A DNA stretch of 10,615 bases from DATLYB01 sp964502525 (GCA_964502525.1 CAZCXH010000172.1:1-10615), one strand, 5' to 3'. Shown: positions 1-6,657, numbered from the stretch's first letter. Numbers and translations are program-made. The notes: generated by a model from the sequence alone, not told the origin.

Positions 1-230
1 TACCAAGAGTAGTCGAATTTCCGAAGGAAAAAGACGTACTCTTGGTTAATACCGGACATTCCACAGTTCAATTGTTCGAAAACCTGACTTGTTTCGGTAT
101 AAATAATTCCGAATCCAATCTAAGTCAGGCACCACTAAAGGTACCATTGCGCGAACGAAGTCACTCGCTGAATCCACTTCAGAACAAGAGTCAATTCTTT
201 CTAACTTGGCATCCAAAAATCATCGGACAC
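1..230 (+). other. Upstream region, open in the aminotransferase frame to the window edge
   Basis: The reading frame of the following aminotransferase is open from base 3 without a stop. The other two forward frames stop at 10-12 and 47-49. I call no gene here because the translated stretch has no recognisable domain and lies before the natural start of the aminotransferase fold. It could be the 3' end of an upstream gene whose stop has been lost, a genuine N-terminal extension or fusion, or intergenic DNA. Nested inverted repeats (CCTGACTT 83-90 with AAGTCAGG 122-129, and TTCGG 93-97 with CCGAA 109-113) suggest that at least 83-129 is non-coding structure. The early residues EKDVLLVNTG loosely recall the end of threonine-synthase-type PLP enzymes, but this is only an impression. 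Confidence 0.3.
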
Positions 231-1601
231 ATGCCCAACACACCGCAATTCAACAAGGATTATCCCGATATCACGCGCTCGAACGAGTTATATGATAGGT
301 CGCGGAAAATCATGCATCCCGTAACGCAGACGCTGGCGAAGGGTCCCACGCAGTTCATCAAGGGGGTGGCGCCCAAATACCTGAAGCGCGGCAAAGGTTC
401 GCACGTGTGGGACACGGACGGCAACGAATACATTGATTACAACATGGGCATCGGGCCTATTTCTCTGGGCTATTGTTATGACAAGGTGGATGACGCGATC
501 CGCGCCCAACTGAAAGACGGCATCACCTTTTCGCTGATGCACGAGTTGGAAGTGGAGGTGTGCGAGATGCTGCATAAGATTATTCCGAACGTGGAATCGG
601 TGCGCATCAGCAAGAGTGGCGCGGATGTAACCAGCGCAGCGATCCGCATCGCGCGCGCGTTTACGGGGAGAAGAAAAATAATGTGCTGCGGGTATCACGG
701 CTGGCATGACTGGTATATCAGCGTGACTTCGCGGAACAAAGGCATTCCGCAGGAGGTGAAGGAACTGACCTACACTTTCGGCTACAATGATCTGGAGTCG
801 GTAAAAAATTCACTGGACGAAGATGTGGCGGCAGTGATACTGGAGCCTTTTGTGTTTGAGGCTCCGAAAAATAATTTCCTGCAAGAGTTACAAAAACTTT
901 GCAAGCAAAATGGAACGCTTTTGATTTTCGATGAGATGTGGACGGGATTCCGCATTGCAGTGGGCGGTGCGCAGGAATTTTTCAATATCAAACCCGACCT
1001 CGCGACTTATTCTAAGGCGGTAGCGAACGGAATGCCCATTTCATTTTTGACTGGCAGAAAAGACGTGATGCAGTTGTTCGAAGAAGAAGTTTTTTTCTTC
1101 ACAACGTTTGGAGGTGAGGCGTTGTCGCTGGCTGCGGCAAAGGCAACGATACAGGAGTTGATTGACAAAAACGTTCCGGCATATCTCGCGGAGAAAGGGA
1201 AACTGCTGCGGGAAGGATATAATAAGATTGCCGCGGAGTTGGGGATGAGTTATACGAATTGCACGGGCTATGATTGTCGCACGATTGTCAATTTCAATGC
1301 TTCAGCAGGCGATCCGCTGCTGATGAAATCATTGGTGCAACAGGAGATGATCAAGCGTGGAATATTGTGGGCAGGATTTCATAATATGAGTTTCAGCCAT
1401 TCTGATGAGGACATTGCCTACACGCTGAAAGCGTACCGCGATGTGTTGCCGATTCTGAAGAAAGCTGTGGAGGAAAAGAACATTGCATCCATGCTGCGCG
1501 GAGAGCCGGTGCAGGCGGTGTTCAGGAAGGTGAGCGATTTTAATATGAAACCAGCCTCACCCCTAAGTCCCTCTCCAAAGGAGAGGGGAGCGAGGGTTTG
1601 A
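231..1601 (+). CDS. Aminotransferase class III, glutamate-1-semialdehyde aminomutase-like
   Basis: PLP-dependent fold-type I aminotransferase of 456 residues from ATG 231. This start is chosen because family similarity begins soon after it, although the frame is open further upstream. Visible landmarks are the N-terminal WDTDGNEYIDYNMGIGP stretch (about 60-76), the phosphate-binding SGADVTSAA segment (129-137), GYHGWHDW (154-161), the FDEMWTGFR motif whose Asp234 should contact the PLP pyridine nitrogen, the Schiff-base lysine in YSKAVANGMP (Lys262), and TTFGGEA (291-297). Its length is slightly above the roughly 430 residues usual for HemL. HemL normally has a glycine-rich GGGMP-type sequence after the lysine, so a heme-pathway role is unlikely. 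Its place upstream of an SDR and a NeuB homologue suggests amination of a keto- or aldehydo-sugar for a surface glycan; the substrate is inferred only. The last 16 or so residues are encoded by a palindromic repeat and are probably not part of the native fold. Confidence 0.85.
   Translation: MPNTPQFNKDYPDITRSNELYDRSRKIMHPVTQTLAKGPTQFIKGVAPKYLKRGKGSHVWDTDGNEYIDYNMGIGPISLGYCYDKVDDAIRAQLKDGITFSLMHELEVEVCEMLHKIIPNVESVRISKSGADVTSAAIRIARAFTGRRKIMCCGYHGWHDWYISVTSRNKGIPQEVKELTYTFGYNDLESVKNSLDEDVAAVILEPFVFEAPKNNFLQELQKLCKQNGTLLIFDEMWTGFRIAVGGAQEFFNIKPDLATYSKAVANGMPISFLTGRKDVMQLFEEEVFFFTTFGGEALSLAAAKATIQELIDKNVPAYLAEKGKLLREGYNKIAAELGMSYTNCTGYDCRTIVNFNASAGDPLLMKSLVQQEMIKRGILWAGFHNMSFSHSDEDIAYTLKAYRDVLPILKKAVEEKNIASMLRGEPVQAVFRKVSDFNMKPASPLSPSPKERGARV
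1553..1601 (+). repeat. Palindromic dispersed-type repeat at the aminotransferase 3' end
   Basis: The core is a perfect hairpin: CCCTCTCC (1569-1576), loop AAA, GGAGAGGG (1580-1587). It lies within a C-rich then G-rich stretch. From memory, near-identical palindromes occur many times in Bacteroidota intergenic DNA and, where translated, give PLSPSPKERG-type tails, as here. I cannot count copies from one window. The stop codon of the upstream gene lies at its right end (1599-1601). It could also act as a transcript-stabilising or attenuating hairpin between this gene and those downstream, but no T-run follows it. Confidence 0.65.
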
Positions 1602-1618
1602 CATTAATTCATCTTCTC

Positions 1619-1834
1619 ATGAAAAAAAGGACAACGAACAACTTAACACCAGATAATGAAGAATTCCGGATAAGACCAGACAGCCGAAAGCCAACATTGG
1701 AGGAATCAGAAAGAGAAGCAAAACTTTGTGAGGAATCTCCTATTATGACACTTACCCAAGCAAAATGTTTGTTCGAAAGAGAAACCGGGCTGAAATTATC
1801 AAATAACAAAACGCAGCGTTCAAAAAGGAAATAA
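1619..1834 (+). CDS. Small basic protein of unknown function, 71 residues
   Basis: An ATG-started frame of 71 codons lies between the aminotransferase and the SDR, 17 bp after the former and 17 bp before the latter. The protein is hydrophilic, with many Lys, Arg and Glu residues. It has no signal peptide or membrane segment, an acidic/basic middle (EESEREAKLCEES) that could be helical, and a strongly basic end (KTQRSKRK). A TTG seven codons earlier (1598) would overlap the upstream stop; ATG 1619 is the simpler choice. I do not recognise a family. The tight fit supports a real gene, but a chance ORF in a 250-bp spacer cannot be excluded. Confidence 0.45.
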   Translation: MKKRTTNNLTPDNEEFRIRPDSRKPTLEESEREAKLCEESPIMTLTQAKCLFERETGLKLSNNKTQRSKRK

Positions 1835-1851
1835 CTCCCTTCTTAATTATC

Positions 1852-2655
1852 ATGAAACTCTTTTCTCTGAAAGGTAAAGTTGCCATCGTCACTGGCGCCT
1901 GCGGATTAATCGGCAGGCATCACTGCGCAGCATTGGCTGAGGCGGGCGCAAACGTGATTGCCACTGACATCTCAGAAAAAGCGGTTAAGACATTCGCGCA
2001 AAAACTTGGAAAAAATCATCTGGGATTGGTGATAGATGTTACGAATGAAAAATCAGTGAAGGATGTGCGCGATGCGGTTCTGAAAAAATTCGGACACATT
2101 GATGTGCTGGTGAACAATGCCGCTATCAATGATATGTTTGAAAACCCTTCGCTCGCTGCAGAACAATCGAAGTTTGAAAATTATCCGTTGGAGATGTGGC
2201 AGAAATCTTTGGATGTGAACGTCACCGGGGTTTTTCTATGCTCGCAAATTCTTGGCGCGCCAATGGCAAAGCAAGGCAAGGGCAGCATCATCAACGTAGC
2301 CTCCACTTATGGAATGGTGGGTCCCGACCAATCCATTTATGTTGACGAAAAAGGCAAGCAGAAATTCTACAAATCGGCTTCTTATCCAACCACAAAGGGT
2401 GCCGTCATCAATTTCACCCGATTTCTTGCCGCGTATTGGGGAAGCAAAGGCGTTCGGGTTAATACGCTCTCTCCCGGAGGAGTTGAAAATAACCAGAATG
2501 AATTTTTTGTCAAGAACTATTCCCGCAAAACGCTGCTGGGACGCATGGCTGCACCGACCGATTACCAAGGAGCGCTCATCTACCTTGCCAGCGATGCCTC
2601 CGCATACATGACAGGCGCCAACCTCGTTGTAGATGGCGGCTGGACGGCTATTTGA
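1852..2655 (+). CDS. Short-chain dehydrogenase/reductase, sugar-cluster type
   Basis: Classical SDR of 267 residues with every catalytic landmark. The Rossmann glycine motif is TGACGLIG (14-21). Asp39 at the end of the second strand favours NAD(H) over NADP(H). NNAA occurs at 88-91 and Asn123 in DVNVTG. The catalytic Ser151 is in NVASTYG, followed by Tyr178 and Lys182 (YPTTK), and the C-terminal DGGW end is typical. An insert of about 15 residues between Ser151 and Tyr178 (VDEKGKQKFYKSAS) is longer than in minimal SDRs and may shape the substrate pocket. Its neighbours recall the Campylobacter legionaminic-acid region, where the SDR PtmA lies with a NeuB-type synthase, so oxidation or reduction of a sugar intermediate is the best guess. 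Substrate and direction are unknown. It is cytoplasmic, with no signal or membrane segment. Confidence 0.88.
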   Translation: MKLFSLKGKVAIVTGACGLIGRHHCAALAEAGANVIATDISEKAVKTFAQKLGKNHLGLVIDVTNEKSVKDVRDAVLKKFGHIDVLVNNAAINDMFENPSLAAEQSKFENYPLEMWQKSLDVNVTGVFLCSQILGAPMAKQGKGSIINVASTYGMVGPDQSIYVDEKGKQKFYKSASYPTTKGAVINFTRFLAAYWGSKGVRVNTLSPGGVENNQNEFFVKNYSRKTLLGRMAAPTDYQGALIYLASDASAYMTGANLVVDGGWTAI

Positions 2656-2713
2656 CTAATATCAACCTCCGCTCTTCCGTATCGGAGTATTTTCGATTCC
2701 AATTACTAAGAAT

Positions 2714-3652
2714 ATGAAAGTCAGAAAGCTGAGGAATATCGCAGAACCCGCCATCGAATTACGCAACGGAACGAAAATAGGACACGGACAGTCCGTTTAT
2801 ATTATTGCAGAAATTGGGATCAACCACAACGGTTCGCTGGAGACAGCCAAAAAACTGATTGATGAGGCGGTGAAAGCAGGTTTCGATGCGGTGAAGTTTC
2901 AGAAGAGGCGACCTGAAGTATGCACCCCGAAAGACCAGTGGTATGTGGAACGCGATACTCCATGGGGGCGGATGCCTTACATTGATTACAGATACAAAGT
3001 GGAATTTGGGCTAAAGGAATACCAGGAGATTGACAAATATTGCCGCAAGCTGAAGATTGATTGGTTTGCCTCCTGCTGGGATGAGCCGTCTGTGGAGTTC
3101 ATGGAGCAGTTCAATCCTCCGCTGTATAAAGCAGCTTCCGCCACGCTCACCAATCACGACCTGTTAGTTGCCATGCAGGAAACGGGCAAGCCATTGATCC
3201 TCTCAACGGGCATGTCAACTTTCGAGGAAATCAAACAAGGGGTTGCGGCTGTTGGGATAAAGAATTTGATGCTCGCGCACAGCACCTCTGCATATCCGTG
3301 TGATGTGAAGGAATTGAACCTGAATATGATTCATACGCTCAGGAGCCGGTTTCCGAACGTGCCGGTTGGATATTCAGGGCATGAAACAGGTCTGGCGCCA
3401 ACGCTTGCTGCTGTTGCATGCGGAGCGTGTTTTGTGGAAAGGCATGTCACATTGGACCGCGCCATGTGGGGTTCCGACCAGGCGGCATCGGTGGAACCGG
3501 GCGGCATGGTGAAACTGGTGAGAGACATCCGCGATATAGAAAATGCACTGGGCGATGGCATCAAGCGCGTGTATGATAGTGAGAAGAGCGCCCTCCGCAA
3601 GCTGCGCAATAATGCGGTCGCTGCTCAAAATGCAAAGGCAGAACCGGTTTAA
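2714..3652 (+). CDS. NeuB-family sialic acid synthase-like protein lacking SAF domain
   Basis: 312-residue TIM-barrel enzyme of the NeuB family, which condenses phosphoenolpyruvate with an N-acyl-amino sugar to form a nonulosonic acid. Visible are AEIGINHNGS (32-41) with the usual Asn-His-Asn, KFQKR (61-65), STGM (164-167), HSTSAYP (189-195), GYSGHETG (219-226), VERHVTLDR (241-249) and GSDQAASVEP (253-262). His223 and His244 are 21 residues apart, the same spacing as the Mn-binding His215/His236 of the meningococcal enzyme. Canonical NeuB proteins have about 340-350 residues and end in an antifreeze-like SAF domain that supplies an Arg to the acceptor site. Here the chain stops soon after the barrel, so acceptor recognition should differ. 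The GYSGHE variant replaces the common GLSDHT. It lies 58 bp after the SDR and is probably co-transcribed with it. The exact product (sialic, legionaminic, pseudaminic or another acid) cannot be told. Confidence 0.87.
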   Translation: MKVRKLRNIAEPAIELRNGTKIGHGQSVYIIAEIGINHNGSLETAKKLIDEAVKAGFDAVKFQKRRPEVCTPKDQWYVERDTPWGRMPYIDYRYKVEFGLKEYQEIDKYCRKLKIDWFASCWDEPSVEFMEQFNPPLYKAASATLTNHDLLVAMQETGKPLILSTGMSTFEEIKQGVAAVGIKNLMLAHSTSAYPCDVKELNLNMIHTLRSRFPNVPVGYSGHETGLAPTLAAVACGACFVERHVTLDRAMWGSDQAASVEPGGMVKLVRDIRDIENALGDGIKRVYDSEKSALRKLRNNAVAAQNAKAEPV

Positions 3653-3670
3653 AATCCGAAATTCGGATTT
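3652..3670 (+). terminator. Perfect palindrome at the end of the NeuB-like gene
   Basis: AAATCCGA (3652-3659), loop AAT, TCGGATTT (3663-3670) form an 8-bp perfect stem that starts at the last base of the NeuB-family stop codon. No run of T follows and the next start is only 15 bp away. It may be a weak terminator, a processing or stabilising hairpin, or a protein-binding palindrome. Terminator is the nearest label, not a firm call. Confidence 0.3.
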
Positions 3671-3684
3671 GAGTTTAAGTTGCC

Positions 3685-4617
3685 ATGTTTGATATTCCGG
3701 TAAAGGTTGTCACAACCACTTTATTTTTTGCAGGAACGGGAGTTATCATCCTCCTTGAAAGACTTTACCCTTACCGGAAAGGCTTGAAAATTTTCCGCGA
3801 AGGGTTCTGGCTGGATTTCGTATGGTATTCGCTGATTCAAAGCTACTTCCTCGGAATACTCATCTTCGATTACATCATCCTTCCCATCGACCATCATTTT
3901 CATCTTTCACGGCTTCAAATTGTTTCCGCATGGCCTATTGCATTACAGGTTTTGTTTTTCCTGATTACGCATGATTTGTACATCTATTGGTTCCATCGCC
4001 TTCAGCACAACAGCAAGATTTTCTGGCGTACGCATGAAGCTCATCACTCGTGCAAGCAGGTGGATTGGGTGGCAGGCTCGCGCTCCCATAGCCTTGAGAT
4101 CATCATCAACCAAACGATCGAGTTTGCGCCCATCATCCTGCTTGGAGCGCATCCCGCGGTGGTTCCCATCAAATTGCTGATTGATGCCGTTTGGGGAATG
4201 TATATCCATTCAAACATTGACGTGAAGAGCGGGAAGTGGCAGTATTTCATCAACGGTCCTGAGATGCACCAGTGGCATCATGCAAATGACAGGGTGATAT
4301 TTTACAAGAACTACGCCACCAAATTCGCCTTCTGGGACTGGCTTTTTGGAACCGCCTACCTGCCGCCAAAGAAAAAGCCTGCGGAATACGGATTATATTA
4401 TGATTATCCTGATGACTATTTCCTTCAGCATGGATACGCTTTCTGGCGATTTGATTTCAGGAAATTGCATGAAAATTCCTCCATCAATTACCTGCTGAAT
4501 ATTCGTCAAAACCTGCTTAAAGCCGCAGGAAGCTTATTTGTGAAAAGCACAAATCAACAGGGGAAGAGGCTGCTGTCAGTCATTAGGAGTTTTTCATCCC
4601 ATCTTCACCAACCTTAA
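3685..4617 (+). CDS. Sterol desaturase / fatty acid hydroxylase family membrane protein
   Basis: 310-residue integral membrane di-iron oxygenase-type protein. The histidine clusters that bind the metals are all present: HDLYIYWFHRLQH (96-108), HEAHH (117-121), His175 in YIHSN, and HQWHH (195-199). The family tail FAFWDWLFGTAYLP (214-227) follows. Hydrophobic segments lie at about 8-25, 42-68, 83-103 and 148-172. Members hydroxylate or desaturate lipids (sterols, fatty acids, ether lipids, carotenoids) at the inner membrane. Bacterial relatives are diverse and the substrate cannot be predicted. It starts 32 bp after the NeuB homologue on the same strand, so it may share a transcript with the sugar genes. 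The last 24 bp overlap the convergent phosphodiesterase gene. Confidence 0.88.
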   Translation: MFDIPVKVVTTTLFFAGTGVIILLERLYPYRKGLKIFREGFWLDFVWYSLIQSYFLGILIFDYIILPIDHHFHLSRLQIVSAWPIALQVLFFLITHDLYIYWFHRLQHNSKIFWRTHEAHHSCKQVDWVAGSRSHSLEIIINQTIEFAPIILLGAHPAVVPIKLLIDAVWGMYIHSNIDVKSGKWQYFINGPEMHQWHHANDRVIFYKNYATKFAFWDWLFGTAYLPPKKKPAEYGLYYDYPDDYFLQHGYAFWRFDFRKLHENSSINYLLNIRQNLLKAAGSLFVKSTNQQGKRLLSVIRSFSSHLHQP

Positions 4618-6423
4618 TATTCCCGTCAGAGCCTCACCGCTTGAGAGTCTGATGAAGTACATCCCTGATTCCAATGAAGAAATGTCTAATTCAACCTCAT
4701 TGCCCCCGTTAACGGAGTTCCTGTTAAATCGCAGCAACTCCCGTCCGCTGACATCCGTGATTTGAATTGAAATTTTTCCCGGGGTGCCCGAAATAAAACC
4801 CACGGTGATATTTCCGTCTGCCGGATTAGGATATGCGCGAAGCATCGTCTGAGCAGGAATAAATTCAATCGCTGCCGGAGTGTTGTCAACGGTCAGCGGA
4901 GCAAATGACGCGGCATTGGCAGACCCCGGCACTGGCGATGAGGCTTCCCGGAGGAACCGCTCATTATTATTTACATACCATGACGCAGCCTGGCTCACGG
5001 TGAAATCAGCATCATCAGTGGTTGAAACGTGATTCCAGTCCGATTGCACCCGGTTTGAGTCAATGTCAAGCACCAGATATCCAGAATGCTCCAACTCAAC
5101 ATATTTCATGTGGGGGTTGGTTGAATTTATCAGACCCAATAAGTTGTTCTGCACGGGGGAACCCGTTGAAATGCTTGGCGTGACGAATTCCACAAGCGCT
5201 GAGCCGCTGCCGGTGCCAGGATTGTAAGCAACCCCTTGCTGCGGGATATCGTTTGCCCACGATGTATGGATGTCGCCCGTTATGATCACCACGTTAGTGA
5301 TGTTATTATTTATGACATGTGAAATTATCCTGTTGCGATCTGCCTGGTAGCCATCCCACTGGTCATAGCTGAAGGCGATTGGCCCCAACTTCAGCGGAGC
5401 AAACATCACCTGGTTGCCGATGATTCGCCACTTCGCCTGCGAGATGCTCAATTCAGATTTCAGCCATTGCATTTGTGCTTGTCCCAAAATTGTGCGGTTA
5501 GTGTCTGCATAAGCCGTTTGGTCGAGGGCATTGGCTTGCTTGTCGCGCCCTTCAAGGCGGGAGTCAATCATGATAAGGTCTGCAAGATTTCCGAAATGGA
5601 ACGTGCGGTAAATGCTGTAACTGCCAGGAGATTCAGGACGGATGGGCAGCCACTCGAAATAAGCCTGCTGACCGCTTGCCTTCCTGACCGTCCATGGACC
5701 TTCTGTAGCCTCATCATGCTCTTCCGCACCGCCACGCCATGAGTCATTCGCGGTTTCGTGATCATCCCAAATATTGTAAAACGGATACTGCTGGTGCGTT
5801 CGCCTTAAATCAGGATCGAGATGGTAAGTATTATATCGCTGCCGGTAATCTTCAAGCGTAATGATTTCATGTGCTGGAAGCACTTGTATTCCGACACCGG
5901 AAACATTCCCTCCTCCTTCGTAGATATAATCGCCTAAATGAATCACTGCCTGAATATCATTTCTTTTGGAAAGGTCCTGATACGCATTGTAATAATTTCC
6001 TCCATATCGCGCGCAGGAAGCAACAGCCAGCCTGATTTTGATATTGTTGCCAACAGGAAGCGTCTTGGTTCGTCCGATCAGCGACTTCCGGCTGTTATGT
6101 TCAAATTGGTAATAATACCATGAATCAGGCTGCAAGTCCGTTACGTCCGCCTTCACGGTGAAATCTTTTGCTGAATCTGCAACCTCCCATCCAGATTGAA
6201 CAACCTGCGTCATCAGCGTATCAGTGGCGACTTTCCATTTTATTGCGTAAGAAAGCGAATCATCACCGGTAAACCTTGTCCAGATAATTACTCTGTCGGA
6301 GAGCGCGTCACCGGAAGCCACTCCATGGTAAAAGGGCGCGAGAACGGGATCAAAGTAGGTTTGTGCAAAAGACGGCAAAGGGCAAAGGATGGTTAAGAAC
6401 AGAACAGCGCAATATGACTTCAT
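4594..6423 (-). CDS. Secreted PhoD-like alkaline phosphatase/phosphodiesterase with T9SS sorting domain
   Basis: 609 residues from the ATG at 6421-6423. An in-frame extension to 6558 is open but would bury the signal peptide, so the shorter start is preferred. Residues 1-21 are a Sec signal (hydrophobic core, end SFAQ). An N-terminal PhoD domain with HGVASGD...VIIWTR spans about 30-125. The metallophosphoesterase core follows: ASCARYGG (135-142), HLGDYIYE (162-169, Asp165), WDDHETAND (219-227), IGNQVMFAP (335-343) and ITGDIHTSW (381-389, Asp384/His386). From about 526 a YPNP...ITDVSG...GMYFIRL domain is the type A C-terminal sorting signal of the type IX secretion system, so the protein should cross the outer membrane and be surface-attached or released. 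Family members bind Ca and Fe and cleave phosphodiesters or monoesters; the substrate is not visible. The likely role is scavenging phosphate. No Pho box could be recognised. Confidence 0.92.
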   Translation of the reverse strand: MKSYCAVLFLTILCPLPSFAQTYFDPVLAPFYHGVASGDALSDRVIIWTRFTGDDSLSYAIKWKVATDTLMTQVVQSGWEVADSAKDFTVKADVTDLQPDSWYYYQFEHNSRKSLIGRTKTLPVGNNIKIRLAVASCARYGGNYYNAYQDLSKRNDIQAVIHLGDYIYEGGGNVSGVGIQVLPAHEIITLEDYRQRYNTYHLDPDLRRTHQQYPFYNIWDDHETANDSWRGGAEEHDEATEGPWTVRKASGQQAYFEWLPIRPESPGSYSIYRTFHFGNLADLIMIDSRLEGRDKQANALDQTAYADTNRTILGQAQMQWLKSELSISQAKWRIIGNQVMFAPLKLGPIAFSYDQWDGYQADRNRIISHVINNNITNVVIITGDIHTSWANDIPQQGVAYNPGTGSGSALVEFVTPSISTGSPVQNNLLGLINSTNPHMKYVELEHSGYLVLDIDSNRVQSDWNHVSTTDDADFTVSQAASWYVNNNERFLREASSPVPGSANAASFAPLTVDNTPAAIEFIPAQTMLRAYPNPADGNITVGFISGTPGKISIQITDVSGRELLRFNRNSVNGGNEVELDISSLESGMYFIRLSSGEALTGILRLVKMG

Positions 6424-6440
6424 GGTATTCGGTTTGAAAG

Positions 6441-6472
6441 TAAATTTAATGTAGCCCGAAGATTTGTCCAAA
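6441..6472 (-). promoter_or_regulatory. Candidate promoter of the PhoD-like gene
   Basis: Read on the - strand, TTTG (6472-6469) is followed after exactly 20 bases by TAAATTTA (6448-6441). This matches the Bacteroidota -33 TTTG / -7 TAnnTTTG arrangement with one mismatch in the -7 element and the expected 19-21 base spacing. Transcription would start near 6435, leaving a leader of only about a dozen bases before the ATG at 6423. Confidence 0.4.
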
Positions 6473-6500
6473 CCTGACCAATAGCAGGAAACCACTTTTG

Positions 6501-6508
6501 TATATTTG
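6501..6508 (+). promoter_or_regulatory. Candidate -7 promoter element of the yebC-family gene
   Basis: TATATTTG is a perfect match to the Bacteroidota TAnnTTTG -7 element. No convincing TTG is seen 19-21 bases upstream, so support is partial. If used, the transcript would begin near 6515 and carry the whole inverted-repeat element (6522-6621) in its leader of about 145 bases. Confidence 0.33.
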
Positions 6509-6521
6509 CAATTGGAAGCGT

Positions 6522-6621
6522 GATATTTTTTGACTGTCGCCCCCTGCATCCCCCTCAAGGGAGAAGCAAGTATGCGAATGCAATCGAGGCGTGGCGGGGT
6601 GGTTTTTTTTCAAAAAATATC
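6522..6621. repeat. 100-bp foldback/MITE-like element with 12-bp terminal inverted repeats
   Basis: GATATTTTTTGA (6522-6533) and TCAAAAAATATC (6610-6621) are perfect reverse complements 76 bases apart. The interior differs from its surroundings: a C-rich block with a CCCTCAAGGG core (6552-6561), TGCAT/ATGCA (6545-6549, 6578-6582) and a GGCGGGGTGG block (6593-6602) followed by eight T. CGT occurs just before the left repeat (6519-6521) and again across the right end (6621-6623), compatible with a 3-bp target duplication. No ORF of transposase type is inside, so it would be non-autonomous. Alternatively it is a structured leader in which the arms pair in RNA. Confidence 0.5.
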
Positions 6622-6657
6622 GTTCGCCCTTTCAATCCAAATAATTTTATACATCTC

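Noticed and set aside
288..707. 139-codon open frame on the - strand inside the aminotransferase gene
   Set aside because: It is antisense to a clearly conserved enzyme in a GC-rich stretch, where stop codons are rare by chance, and its translation has no recognisable domain.
231..1601. HemL (glutamate-1-semialdehyde 2,1-aminomutase of heme synthesis)
   Set aside because: The fold matches, but the sequence after the catalytic lysine (AVANGMPISF) is not the HemL-type glycine run, and the gene sits among sugar enzymes, not tetrapyrrole genes.
2236..2568. 110-codon - strand frame inside the SDR gene
   Set aside because: It covers the catalytic part of the SDR, which is well supported, and looks like a shadow frame.
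2667..2687. Weak hairpin CTCCG...CGGAG between the SDR and NeuB genes as a terminator
   Set aside because: Only five base pairs with an 11-base loop and no real T-run; the genes are close and likely co-transcribed.
6424..6558. 45-codon N-terminal extension of the PhoD-like protein
   Set aside because: It would put the signal peptide at residue 46 and cross the candidate promoter and part of the yebC leader; the ATG at 6423 starts directly at the signal sequence.
6520..6657. 46-codon N-terminal extension of the YebC protein
   Set aside because: It translates the inverted-repeat element, and the family N-terminus MGRIFEKRK begins at 6658.
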